From: Kitasatospora sp. MMS16-BH015
GTDB taxonomy: Bacteria; Actinomycetota; Actinomycetes; Streptomycetales; Streptomycetaceae
DNA length: 64,000 nucleotides
Assembly: GCF_002943525.1 (NCBI RefSeq)
Contig: NZ_CP025394.1
Coordinates: 5,456,001 to 5,520,000 of the forward strand
Reading direction: 5' to 3'
Part shown: positions 35,686-43,806 of the stretch, piece after piece
Position numbering within the stretch: position 1 is the first letter of the stretch
Layout: each line of letters begins with the position of its first letter
The notes under the pieces: generated by a model
What the model saw: the letters and a program-made list of their open reading frames with translations, nothing else
What the model was told of the DNA's origin: nothing
Database searches by the model: none
Made by a program: the position numbers and the translations under genes

Positions 35686-36365
35686 AGCGTCAACTCGTCG
35701 ATCACCAGGGTGAAGTGCTCCGGCCGGTGCACCACCAGGGTCGGGTCGCCCGAACCGAGCGCGCGGCTGGAGGCGACCAGGCTCGCGGTGAGCGCGTGGA
35801 AGAACTCCGAGATGGCCTGCCCCAGGTCCGCGCTCGGGTTGGCGAGGAAGGCGAACTCGGCGCGGGTGGCCACCTCGACCATGGTCCGGGCCTGGGCGTC
35901 GCCGATGCCGCAGGCGACGATGTTGGGGGCGGCCGGAGTGCGGAGCCGGTCGGTCAGGACGGCGTGCGAGGCCCGCCAGGCGTCGCCGTCGGTCGGCTGG
36001 CCGTCACTCAGGAAGAAGACCACCGGACGGTGCACCCGGTAGCCCTCGCTGCGCAGCCAGCGGACGTCGGCCGGAAGCCGGTGCAACAGGTCGTCGAAGA
36101 CCGAGCCGTACGTGGTCACGCCGCGGATCTGCAGCCTCGGCACGGTGTACTCCGTCCGCATGTCGGCCACGGCGAGCCGCACCTGCACGTCCTCGGAGAA
36201 GCCGAGCACGGCCAGCCGCAGTTTGGCCGCCAGCATCGGCTCGGCCCGCAGGCCCTCGCAGAGCGAGGTCACGCCCTCGTCCAGCTCCCGCTGGTACGGG
36301 CTCATCGAGGCGGATTCGTCAGCCACCACGTACGCGGGCAGCAGCACGCCCCTGGTCTCCGTCAT
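35682..36365 (-). CDS. vWA-domain protein (TerY-like)
   Basis: 227 residues, essentially one von Willebrand A domain. The metal-ion-dependent adhesion site is complete: VVADESASMSPYQ (DxSxS), IRGVTTYGSVFDDLL (Thr) and FFLSDGQPTDGDAW (Asp). There is no signal peptide, so it acts in the cytoplasm. Cytoplasmic vWA proteins encoded with a PP2C phosphatase and a kinase define the TerY-P triad described for tellurium/stress-response systems. ATG at 36365 follows GAGGAGACC. It is the first gene of the five-gene operon and diverges from the NACHT gene. Confidence 0.87.
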   Translation of the reverse strand: MTETRGVLLPAYVVADESASMSPYQRELDEGVTSLCEGLRAEPMLAAKLRLAVLGFSEDVQVRLAVADMRTEYTVPRLQIRGVTTYGSVFDDLLHRLPADVRWLRSEGYRVHRPVVFFLSDGQPTDGDAWRASHAVLTDRLRTPAAPNIVACGIGDAQARTMVEVATRAEFAFLANPSADLGQAISEFFHALTASLVASSRALGSGDPTLVVHRPEHFTLVIDELTL

Positions 36366-36551
36366 CCGGATCGGTCTCCTCTTCGCCGGTGTCCGCCGCT
36401 GCGGACACACCCGGGTGGCGGCCGCACGGGGAGCGGCCGTCGGCTTCGACGTTGACGTCGGTGCAGGTCAGGGCGGAAGGAAACGGACCGGCAGAATTTG
36501 ACCGGTCGGCTTCAGTAGGCTCACGACCCGTATCTCCGGGGAGGGGGAGCC
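36366..36551. promoter_or_regulatory. Divergent promoter region, vWA operon / NACHT gene
   Basis: 186 bases shared by the kinase-phosphatase-vWA operon and the XRE-NACHT gene. The right part (36473-36515) is the most AT-rich, with AGGAAACGGACC and GAATTTGACC and TTCAGTAGGC, a plausible core promoter for the NACHT gene. The NACHT protein's own HTH could bind here. No clear dyad was found. Confidence 0.35.
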
Positions 36552-38897
36552 GTGGCGGAGGGGCTGGGGGCACTGCTGCGCGATCTGCGCACCAGGTCCG
36601 GGATGACCCAGGATCAGCTGGCGGAGCGGTCCGGTCTGAGTGAACGGACGATCCGCAGACTGGAGAACGACCGGGGTGCGGATCCACGACTGAGCACCGT
36701 GAACCTGCTCGCCGACGCGCTGGGCGCCGGGCCGGAGGAGCGCCGCCGCCTCGCGGAGACGCTGAGCGGTGGCCCGGCCGTCGTACCCGAACCGGCTCCG
36801 ACGCTGCCGGAGGAGGCCGACTCCCGGGCCGCCCGCCGCCCCAGGGGGTGGGAGCGCACCGTGCTCGCCGAGGCCGCCGAGGAGCTCGCGGCGGAGGTGC
36901 TGCGTCGGCTGCGGCAGGAGGAGGGGCAGCGGCGGGTGCACGATCCCTACGCGCTGCCGGTGCGGTGGTCCCCGGCCGCCGCCGAGTTGACGGACCGTCC
37001 GGAGAACGTCCGCCAGCTGGCCCCCGGGGTGGGCGCGGCTCCGGAGCTTGACCTGGACGGTGATCTGCACAGCGTCGCGGCGGTCTACCGGCGGGTCGAG
37101 TCGGGGCGGCTGGTGGTGCTCGGGCGGGGCGGCTCGGGCAAGTCGATCCTGGCGATCCGCTTCGTGCTGGACCTGCTGGCGGCCGAGCAGCCGCTCGAAC
37201 GGGTGCCGGTGGTGTTCAGCCTCGGCTCCTGGGACCCGTCGGCCGTCGGCCTGCCGGACTGGCTGACCGACCGGCTGCTCCGCGACCACCCCGACCTGGC
37301 CCGCCGGCTGCCGAGCGGACGGACCCTCGCGGCCGAGCTGATCGGCGCCGAGCTGGTGCTGCCGGTGCTGGACGGTTTCGACGAACTCGCCGAGGGGCTG
37401 CGGCCGGAGGCCCTGCGGGTGCTCAACCTCAGCCGGATGCCGATGGTACTGACCAGCCGTCGGTCCGAGTACGCGGAGGCCGTCGAGGCGGCTCGCGCTC
37501 CGCTGGTCTGGGCGGCGGGCATCGAACTCGCCGACCTGACCCTCACGGACCTGGACGGCTACCTGCCCCGCACCGTCCGGCCGGCCCACCGCCCGCCGGT
37601 CTGGGACGGGGTGCTGGCCGAACTGCACACCGGCCGGGCGGCCGGGAGCCAGGGGCTGGCCACCGCGCTGCGCACCCCGCTCTTCGTCGGCCTGGCCCGG
37701 ACGATGTACAGCGAGGAGCCGGGGAGCGATCCCGGTGAGCTGCTGGACGCCGTGCGCTTCCCGGACGCGCACGCCGTCGAGGAGCACCTGCTGGCCGGCT
37801 TCGTGCCGACCGTCTACCGGTCCGGCGTGCCGGACCGCGTGACCGGGCGGCGGCGGGAGTGGGACGCGGACCGGGCCCGGCATTGGCTCGGCCACCTCGC
37901 GCACCACCTGGCGCGGCTGGACCGGGAGCGGCAGGACCTCGCCTGGTGGCAGCTGGGCGACTCGGCCGGGGCCTGGGCCAGGGTCCTGGCCACCTTCCTG
38001 GTCACGGTCGTCTCCGTCTGCGTCGCGGAGGTCCTGGTCATGCTGGTGGTCCTCTCCCGTGACCCGCTGCAGGCCCTGCTGGACTGCCTGTTGGTGGGAC
38101 CGGTCGCGGGGTTCGCCTTCGGGGCCGTCCACGCGGTGCTGCTCCTCCGGGGCGCAGGGGAGTTCGAGCCGGCCCGGACGCGGTGGAGCTTACGGCGGGC
38201 GGATCGGAGCTGGGGCCGGCTCTTTCGGTCCAGGTTCGTGCTGGGGCTGGCCGTGGGGTTCCTGGCGGGCTGCGGGGTCAGCTGCACGCTCAGTGTGGAG
38301 CAGGCCGTGTACGGGTTCGTGAGCCTCACCGACCCGGTGGTGCTGTGGGCCACGCTGATCAACATGCTGCTCTTCGGCCTGATGTTCGGCCTTGTCGCCG
38401 GGTTGGGTCTCGGGTGCACCTCCGTGCTCGAGGTGCCGTTGGACGTCACCTCGGCGGCCACTCCGGCCGACCTCCTGGCGGTCAACCGGGCCACCGTCAT
38501 CCGTCAGTTCCTGGTCCTGGCACCGGCGTCGAGCCTGGGGATCGCCCTGAGTGGCAAGCTGGTGGTCTGGCTGGGCTCCGGACTGCTCGGCCCGCTGTCC
38601 TGGCCCCTGGATCAGGGACTGATCACCGGCTCCATCGGCGGGATCGGCGGCTCGCTCGCCTACGCGTTCGCCTTCACCGCCTGGGGCCGCTGGGTGGTGC
38701 TGGCCCGGTGCTGGCTCCCGCTGACCCGGCGGCTGCCCTGGCGGACCGTCGAGTTCCTGGACGACGCCTACCGGCGGGGCGTGCTGCGCCGCGCGGGCGC
38801 CGTCTACCAGTTCCGCCATCTGCGGCTCCAGCACCACCTCGGAGCCGCGTACCGAGCGGGCCGGTCCCGGTTCAGCTCGGTGCACCTGGACGGATGA
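36552..38897 (+). CDS. XRE-NACHT NTPase with multi-spanning membrane C terminus
   Basis: 781 residues. XRE HTH at about 8-60 (RSGMTQDQLAERSGLSERTI). NACHT NTPase at about 185-420: Walker A VLGRGGSGKSIL (191-198), Walker B LPVLDGFDELAEG with the NACHT-type DGFDE (274-278) and sensor VLTSRRSEY (300-307). A helical region and four to six membrane helices follow (about 478-502, 508-533, 562-582, 596-620, 650-680, 690-715), ending in RRAGAVYQFRHLRLQHHL (747-763), a motif I know from many actinobacterial NACHT proteins. GTG start behind GGGGGAG. Leu547 is a TTA codon (38190-38192), implying bldA control. Bacterial NACHT proteins include anti-phage sensors; the role here is inferred. Confidence 0.87.
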   Translation: MAEGLGALLRDLRTRSGMTQDQLAERSGLSERTIRRLENDRGADPRLSTVNLLADALGAGPEERRRLAETLSGGPAVVPEPAPTLPEEADSRAARRPRGWERTVLAEAAEELAAEVLRRLRQEEGQRRVHDPYALPVRWSPAAAELTDRPENVRQLAPGVGAAPELDLDGDLHSVAAVYRRVESGRLVVLGRGGSGKSILAIRFVLDLLAAEQPLERVPVVFSLGSWDPSAVGLPDWLTDRLLRDHPDLARRLPSGRTLAAELIGAELVLPVLDGFDELAEGLRPEALRVLNLSRMPMVLTSRRSEYAEAVEAARAPLVWAAGIELADLTLTDLDGYLPRTVRPAHRPPVWDGVLAELHTGRAAGSQGLATALRTPLFVGLARTMYSEEPGSDPGELLDAVRFPDAHAVEEHLLAGFVPTVYRSGVPDRVTGRRREWDADRARHWLGHLAHHLARLDRERQDLAWWQLGDSAGAWARVLATFLVTVVSVCVAEVLVMLVVLSRDPLQALLDCLLVGPVAGFAFGAVHAVLLLRGAGEFEPARTRWSLRRADRSWGRLFRSRFVLGLAVGFLAGCGVSCTLSVEQAVYGFVSLTDPVVLWATLINMLLFGLMFGLVAGLGLGCTSVLEVPLDVTSAATPADLLAVNRATVIRQFLVLAPASSLGIALSGKLVVWLGSGLLGPLSWPLDQGLITGSIGGIGGSLAYAFAFTAWGRWVVLARCWLPLTRRLPWRTVEFLDDAYRRGVLRRAGAVYQFRHLRLQHHLGAAYRAGRSRFSSVHLDG

Positions 38898-38901
38898 GCG
38901 A

Positions 38902-38939
38902 AGAAGGGGGGTGCGGCCCGCGGGCCGCACCCCCCTTCT
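38902..38939. terminator. Bidirectional terminator, NACHT gene / chitinase
   Basis: A perfect 38-base palindrome (19-bp arms, AGAAGGGGGG... / ...CCCCCCTTCT) between two convergent genes, 4 bases after the NACHT stop and 15 bases from the chitinase stop. Confidence 0.9.
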
Positions 38940-38954
38940 GCTGAGCGGCTGCCG

Positions 38955-40565
38955 TTACGGCATCGCGTGGACGTGGGCGCCGACGTTGGTGGAGAAGTCG
39001 TTGGCGTTGGCCGCGTCCCAGTTGGTGGACCAGGTCATCGCGCCGCGGATGGTGGGCCACTTGGCCGGCGGGACGAAGGTGCCGCAGTGGGTGCCGGTGG
39101 CCAGGCAGTCGAGGGCGTTGTTCACCACGGTCGAGGAGACGTAGCCGCTGCCCGCGCCCTTGGCCGAGGCGGGGACGCCGATGCCGACCTGGTCGGGGCG
39201 CAGGCCCCCCTGGATGTGGGTGCAGACCTGGCTGGTGATGAAGTCGACGGTGCCCTGGGAGTAGACGTTGCCGTCGCAGCCGTTCATCGAACCCGAGTTG
39301 TAGAACTGGGTGTTGACGACGGTCAGGATGTCCTTGGTGTTGAGCGCCAGCTGGAAGTACGCACCGGAGGTGTTGTACATCCCGATGGTCTCGGGAGCCA
39401 TGGTCAGGACGAAGCCGGAGCCCACCTTGCCCGCCAGGGTGTGCAGCGACTGCGCCATGTAGGTCGGGTCGACGCCGTTCTCCAGGTCGATGTCGACGCC
39501 GTCGAAACCGTACTGCTGGATCAGCGAGTAGGCGGAGTTGGCGAAGTTCGCGGCGGCGGTGGCGTTGCCGACGCTGATCGCGCCGTTCTGCCCGCCGACC
39601 GAGAGCACGACCTTCTTGCCCGCCGCGTGCTTGGCCGCGATGTCGGCCTTGAAGTCGGCCGCGGTGTAACCGCCCAGCTCGGAGGCGAGCTTCGGGTCCA
39701 GCGTGAAGGTGATGCCGCCCGGGTTGCTGGCGTCGGCGTCGGCGAAGGAGACCGCGATGATGTCGTACGCGCTCTGGACGTCCTTGAGTCGCTGGATCGT
39801 CGCGCCGTTGTCGAAGTTCTGCCAGTAGCCGGTCAGCGCGTGCTTGGGCAGGCCGGTGTTCGGGGGCGGCGTGGTCGGCGAGCTGGTGGGGGAGCTCGAC
39901 GGCGAGGAGGAGGGGGAGGAAGAGGGGGAGGAGGACGGCGAGCTGCTGGGGGAGCTCGACGGCGACGGGGAGGGAGAGGAGGACGGGGAAGACGAGGGAG
40001 AGGAGGACGGCGAGGGCGAGGAGGGGGTGCCGCCCGGGCCGGTCAGGGTGATGTCGTCCGCGTTGTAGGTGCTCTGGCCGTACCAGCCGTGCACGTAGAG
40101 GGTGACGCTGGTGGTGTTGGCGCCGGTGGTGAAGGTGGAGCCGAGCTGGTTCCAGGCGGTCTGGCTGGACCAGGAGCTCGGGTCGGTGCCGCCCGTCCCG
40201 GTGGCACCGAGGTAGACGTACGGGCCGTGGACCCAGCCGCTCAGCGTGTAGCTGGAGTTCGGCAGGACCGAGACGGTCTGGGTGCACTGGGCGGTGTCGG
40301 AGCTGCTCGGCGTCGCGCTCAGCGCGGCGGTGCCGGAGTGCGCCGGGGAGCCGGCGCTCGCGGTGCCGGTGCAGACCCAGCCGGAGAGGCCGGACTCGAA
40401 GCCGCCGTTGGTCACCAGGTTGCCGACGGCGGCGCTGGCGCCGCCCGCGAAGAGGGCGAGGCCGGTGCCGGCCAGGGCGAGGGCGGTGGTGCCGGCCGCG
40501 AGGGCGGCGGGGACACGACGGGTGCGGCGCCGGTGGGACGGCGGCTGCTGCGTGGGACGGGCCAT
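38955..40565 (-). CDS. Secreted GH18 chitinase with N-terminal carbohydrate-binding module
   Basis: 536 residues. Signal peptide with Arg-rich start (HRRRTRRVPAALAAGTTALA, cleavage near ASA-AV). A beta-sandwich binding module follows (about 45-180, NLVTNGGFESGLSGWVCTGT, SSYTLSGWVHGPYVYLG), then a Ser/Pro linker and the GH18 barrel (about 245-536). The catalytic motif GFDGVDIDLENG carries the acid/base Glu of DxxDxDxE; VVLSVGGQNG and LTMAPE are family strands. It hydrolyses chitin outside the cell, feeding N-acetylglucosamine uptake. A DasR-like operator lies about 140 bases upstream of the ATG. Confidence 0.93.
   Translation of the reverse strand: MARPTQQPPSHRRRTRRVPAALAAGTTALALAGTGLALFAGGASAAVGNLVTNGGFESGLSGWVCTGTASAGSPAHSGTAALSATPSSSDTAQCTQTVSVLPNSSYTLSGWVHGPYVYLGATGTGGTDPSSWSSQTAWNQLGSTFTTGANTTSVTLYVHGWYGQSTYNADDITLTGPGGTPSSPSPSSSPSSSPSSSPSPSPSSSPSSSPSSSPSSSPSSSPSSSPTSSPTTPPPNTGLPKHALTGYWQNFDNGATIQRLKDVQSAYDIIAVSFADADASNPGGITFTLDPKLASELGGYTAADFKADIAAKHAAGKKVVLSVGGQNGAISVGNATAAANFANSAYSLIQQYGFDGVDIDLENGVDPTYMAQSLHTLAGKVGSGFVLTMAPETIGMYNTSGAYFQLALNTKDILTVVNTQFYNSGSMNGCDGNVYSQGTVDFITSQVCTHIQGGLRPDQVGIGVPASAKGAGSGYVSSTVVNNALDCLATGTHCGTFVPPAKWPTIRGAMTWSTNWDAANANDFSTNVGAHVHAMP
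39858..40030 (-). repeat. Ser/Pro linker repeat inside the chitinase gene
   Basis: Short SPSS/SSPS units repeated about a dozen times encode the flexible linker between binding module and catalytic barrel. The underlying GAGGAGGACGG-like DNA is nearly repetitive and prone to length change. Confidence 0.8.
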
Positions 40566-40952
40566 GGTGCGCTCCGAAGGGGTGGAGGAACCGCCGCAGT
40601 GGGGGTTGCGGCGGCCCCGCGTGGGGGGAGGGAGAGGACCGCAGAGCAGTGCAGGAGGGAGGGGACCCGGCCGGTGGGGGCGGCCGGTGTGCCCTCGGTC
40701 ACAAGCTGGACTAGACCAATGGCAACCGTCAAGCATTCAACGGGCTGCTTACGGGATTTTTAAGGAACCGGAGACCGTTCCGTGTCCGGAGCCGAGCCTT
40801 GGCCGGACGCACCGGCGGACGCCCCCTCAGGGCCCTTCCCCGAGACCGTGACCCTGTCGAGACCTGCGGCTTTACCCAGCCAGGGCGGGCCGGAGTAGGC
40901 TGCGCGGGGGCATTGGGCACGCGGGGGCTGAGCACGGAGGGGCCGTTACGTC
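40566..40952. other. Intergenic region between chitinase and uppS
   Basis: 387 bases without a gene. 40566-40690 is the GC-rich chitinase leader. 40700-40765 is the AT-rich chitinase promoter area, including the DasR-like site and GCTTACGGGATTTTTAAGG. 40770-40952 is upstream of uppS, whose ATG is preceded by GGAGGGGCC. Nothing else is seen. Confidence 0.6.
40705..40720. promoter_or_regulatory. DasR-responsive element (dre) upstream of the chitinase
   Basis: GCTGGACTAGACCAAT matches the known DasR consensus ACTGGTCTAGACCACT at 13 of 16 positions, including the core CTAGACCA. DasR represses chitin and N-acetylglucosamine genes in streptomycetes until glucosamine-6-phosphate releases it. Position (about 140 bases before the ATG) suits promoter blocking. 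Confidence 0.8.
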
Positions 40953-41747
40953 ATGGGTCTGCGCGATGTTGTGGAGCGCACGCCGGGTCTGCGGACCCTG
41001 CTGGAGAACGCGTACCGGGTGTACGGCCGTCGGGTCGAGGTGCACCTGGCCCAGACCCCGCACCACATCGGCGTGATCCTGGACGGCAACCGCCGCTGGG
41101 CCAAGGCAGTGGGCGGCACCACCGCGCACGGCCACCAGCGCGGGGCCGACAAGATCAGCGAGTTCCTGGGCTGGTGCGAGGAGACGCACGTCCAGGTGGT
41201 CACCCTCTGGATGCTCTCCACTGACAACCTCTCCCGCCCGGCCGAGGAGCTGGTGCCGCTGCTCGGCATCATCGAGGACACCGTCCGGCGCCTCGCCGCC
41301 GACGGCCGGTGGAAGGTGCACCCGGTCGGCGCGCTCGATCTGCTGCCGCAGCACACTGCGGACGTGCTCAAGGAGGCCGCCCAGGCGACGGCCGACAACA
41401 CCGGCGTCACCGTCAACGTGGCGGTCGGCTACGGCGGGCGGCACGAGATCGCCGACGCCGTTCGCTCGCTGCTCCAGGAGCACGCCGGCAAGGGCACCTC
41501 GATCGAGGAGCTGGCCGAGGTGCTGGACGTGGAGCACATCGCCGAGCACCTCTACACCAAGGGCCAGCCCGACCCGGACCTGGTGATCCGCACCTCCGGC
41601 GAGCAGCGCCTCTCCGGCTTCCTGCTCTGGCAGAGCGCCCACAGCGAGTTCTACTTCTGCGAGGCCTACTGGCCGGCCTTCCGCAAGGTCGACTTCCTCC
41701 GGGCCCTGCGCGACTTCCAGGAGCGCAACCGCCGCATGGGCCTCTAG
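40953..41747 (+). CDS. uppS: Isoprenyl transferase (cis-prenyltransferase, UppS family)
   Basis: 264 residues. HIGVILDGNRRWAKAVG holds the catalytic Asp and IPP site. LVIRTSGEQRLSGFLLWQSA is the Arg-Ser-Glu block for pyrophosphate, and HSEFYFCEAYWPAFRKVDF is the dimer-interface signature. It extends an allylic diphosphate with IPP to make the undecaprenyl-type lipid carrier for cell-wall synthesis. Streptomycetes hold more than one paralogue, so this copy could make a shorter polyprenol. A PhoH-family gene follows 231 bases downstream, an order familiar in the genus. Confidence 0.92.
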   Translation: MGLRDVVERTPGLRTLLENAYRVYGRRVEVHLAQTPHHIGVILDGNRRWAKAVGGTTAHGHQRGADKISEFLGWCEETHVQVVTLWMLSTDNLSRPAEELVPLLGIIEDTVRRLAADGRWKVHPVGALDLLPQHTADVLKEAAQATADNTGVTVNVAVGYGGRHEIADAVRSLLQEHAGKGTSIEELAEVLDVEHIAEHLYTKGQPDPDLVIRTSGEQRLSGFLLWQSAHSEFYFCEAYWPAFRKVDFLRALRDFQERNRRMGL

Positions 41748-41978
41748 CCCCGGCCGGGCCGCCGAGCGGTCCCGGGCCGGTCCCGAGGAGTCCCGGGCCA
41801 CACCGGGGCTCCCGTCCCGAGTCCGTGGCGATCAGGTAAACGTTCATCAACAACGGCCACCGGCATGAATGCGAGCCGAACTCCGGGGAATACCCATGGC
41901 AGACCGGTACCCCGGCCACCGGGGTCGCGGGGACCGGCATGCCGCGGGTGACGCAGGGTCATCCGCTCTGGAGGCCTA

Positions 41979-43313
41979 GTGGTCAGTACCAAGAGCCGCC
42001 GGACACCAGACCGGCGCACGTACGTTCTCGACACCAGCGTGCTCCTGGCAGACCCGCTCGCGCTGACGCGCTTCGAGGAGCACGAGGTCGTCCTTCCGGT
42101 GGTGGTGGTCACCGAGCTGGAGGCCAAGCGCCACCACCCCGAGCTGGGGTACTTCGCCCGCCAGGCGCTCCGCCTGCTGGACGACTACCGCGTCCGCTTC
42201 GGGCGCCTCGACGAGCCGATCCCGGTGGGGGAGGTGGGCGGCAGCATCCGGGTGGAGCTCAACCACTCCGACACCTCGGTGCTGCCCGCCGGTTACCGTC
42301 TCGGCGGAGGAGAGGCGGACACCCGCATTCTGGCGGTGGCCAGGAACCTCCAGGCCGAGGGGTACGACGTCACGGTCGTCTCCAAGGACCTGCCGATGCG
42401 GATCAAGGCCAGTTCGGTGGGCCTGCTCGCGGAGGAGTACCGGGCCGAGCTGGCGATCACCTCGGGCTGGACGGGCATGTCCGAGCTCCACGTGGGCGGC
42501 GACCAGGTGGACGCCCTCTTCGGGGGCGGCCACGACGCCGCGGTGGAGATCGACGGCGTCGACGAGCTGCCGGTGCACACCGGTCTGGTGCTCACCTCGG
42601 AGCGCGGCCGGGCCCTCGGCCGGGTGACCAGCGACGGGCGGGTGCGGCTGGTGCGCGGCGACCGCGAGGCGTTCGGGCTGCGCGGGCGCAGCGCCGAGCA
42701 GCGGGTCGCGCTCGACCTGCTGCTCGATCCGGAGGTCGGCATCGTCTCGATGGGCGGCCGGGCCGGCACCGGCAAGTCCGCCCTGGCGCTCTGCGCGGGG
42801 CTGGAGGCGGTGCTGGAGCGTCAGCAGCACCGCAAGGTGATGGTCTTCCGTCCGCTCTACGCGGTCGGCGGGCAGGAGCTCGGCTACCTGCCGGGGTCCG
42901 AGTCGGAGAAGATGAGCCCCTGGGCCCAAGCCGTCTTCGACACCCTCTCCGCCGTCACCACGCCGGACGTGATCGAGGAGGTGATCTCCAGGGGGATGCT
43001 GGAGGTGCTCCCGCTCACCCACATCCGGGGCCGCTCCCTGCACGACGCCTTCGTGATCGTGGACGAGGCCCAGTCGCTGGAACGGAACGTGCTGCTCACC
43101 GTGCTCTCCCGGATCGGCCAGGGCTCCCGGGTGGTGCTGACCCACGACGTCGCGCAGCGTGACAACCTGCGGGTCGGTCGGTACGACGGAGTGGTGGCGG
43201 TGGTGGAGAAGTTGAAGGGTCATCCACTCTTCGCACACATCACCCTCACCCGCTCCGAGCGTTCGCCGATCGCCGCCCTGGTCACCGAGATGCTGGAGGA
43301 CATCCAGCCCTGA
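41979..43313 (+). CDS. PhoH family ATPase with N-terminal PIN domain
   Basis: 444 residues. The PIN RNase-like domain (about 8-140) starts TYVLDTSVLLADPLALTRFE, with later acidic residues in GGGEADTRILAVARNL and VSKDLPMRIKA. The PhoH ATPase domain (about 225-440) has VSMGGRAGTGKSALALCAGL (Walker A) and AFVIVDEAQSLERNVLL (Walker B). Such PIN-PhoH (PhoH2) proteins act as RNA helicase/nucleases in mycobacteria. GTG start at 41979 behind GGAGG. It is monocistronic, closed by a hairpin terminator. Confidence 0.92.
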   Translation: MVSTKSRRTPDRRTYVLDTSVLLADPLALTRFEEHEVVLPVVVVTELEAKRHHPELGYFARQALRLLDDYRVRFGRLDEPIPVGEVGGSIRVELNHSDTSVLPAGYRLGGGEADTRILAVARNLQAEGYDVTVVSKDLPMRIKASSVGLLAEEYRAELAITSGWTGMSELHVGGDQVDALFGGGHDAAVEIDGVDELPVHTGLVLTSERGRALGRVTSDGRVRLVRGDREAFGLRGRSAEQRVALDLLLDPEVGIVSMGGRAGTGKSALALCAGLEAVLERQQHRKVMVFRPLYAVGGQELGYLPGSESEKMSPWAQAVFDTLSAVTTPDVIEEVISRGMLEVLPLTHIRGRSLHDAFVIVDEAQSLERNVLLTVLSRIGQGSRVVLTHDVAQRDNLRVGRYDGVVAVVEKLKGHPLFAHITLTRSERSPIAALVTEMLEDIQP

Positions 43314-43376
43314 CCTGGGTGGACGCCGTCGGCTGACGGCACGGCACATGCGGACGAAATGGGGCGAAACACCCGG

Positions 43377-43407
43377 CCGGAGCGCGCTGTTGGGCAGCGC
43401 GCTCCGG
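43377..43407 (+). terminator. Terminator behind the PhoH gene
   Basis: 12-bp perfect stem CCGGAGCGCGCT / AGCGCGCTCCGG with a 7-base loop, followed by CTTTCG, 63 bases after the PhoH stop. Confidence 0.88.
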
Positions 43408-43806
43408 CTTTCGCATCACATCGGACTGTCGTTTGTCAGGAGAATCACGAAATTCCCCGGACGCCACCCTTGTGAGATGCGCCACGCAACCGGGAATTGC
43501 GTCCGGCCGTCCCCGTGCGGCATGGTGAGGTTTCTGTCAGGCCCCGCGTACGGCGTGACTGGGCCGCCGAGAGGCGGCCGGCCCCACCGAAAGGTGACGG
43601 TGTGTACGAAACGCCCGGCAACTCCGGCTGGCGGGCGGACAACTGAAGACCGCTGAGCCGTACGCCGCCCGATCCAACCGCCGAGCCGACGCGAGTCACC
43701 CGGCGCCGGGCCAGTGCCTCCCGTGACCAGCGCGGTGTGGAGGCCAGTGCCAAGGGGCATGTTGCGCCCCTACGGTCACGCGTGGGCGATGCTGGAAGGA
43801 AACCAT
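43408..43806 (+). other. Long leader of the transglycosylase gene, probably structured
   Basis: About 400 bases with no gene. The AT-richer 43420-43470 could hold the promoter. Two adjacent hairpins with GNRA-type loops (43562-43579 and 43585-43596) lie in the middle. A third G/C-rich fold is possible at 43600-43640 (CGCCCGGC...GCTGGCGGGCG). Long leaders before streptomycete cell-wall hydrolase genes are often riboswitches, but I could not match a known class. Confidence 0.45.
43562..43596 (+). promoter_or_regulatory. Two adjacent GNRA-loop hairpins
   Basis: GGCCGCC-GAGA-GGCGGCC (43562-43579) and CACC-GAAA-GGTG (43585-43596) are perfect stems closed by GNRA tetraloops five bases apart. GNRA loops are characteristic of folded RNAs, so this may be part of a regulatory leader. 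Confidence 0.45.

Noticed and set aside
43408..43806. c-di-AMP (ydaO-type) riboswitch upstream of the transglycosylase
   Set aside because: The conserved core I would expect near the 3' side (GTCAGCTAACCTCG-like) and the GGGGGA segment are not recognisable. Kept only as a structured leader of unknown type.
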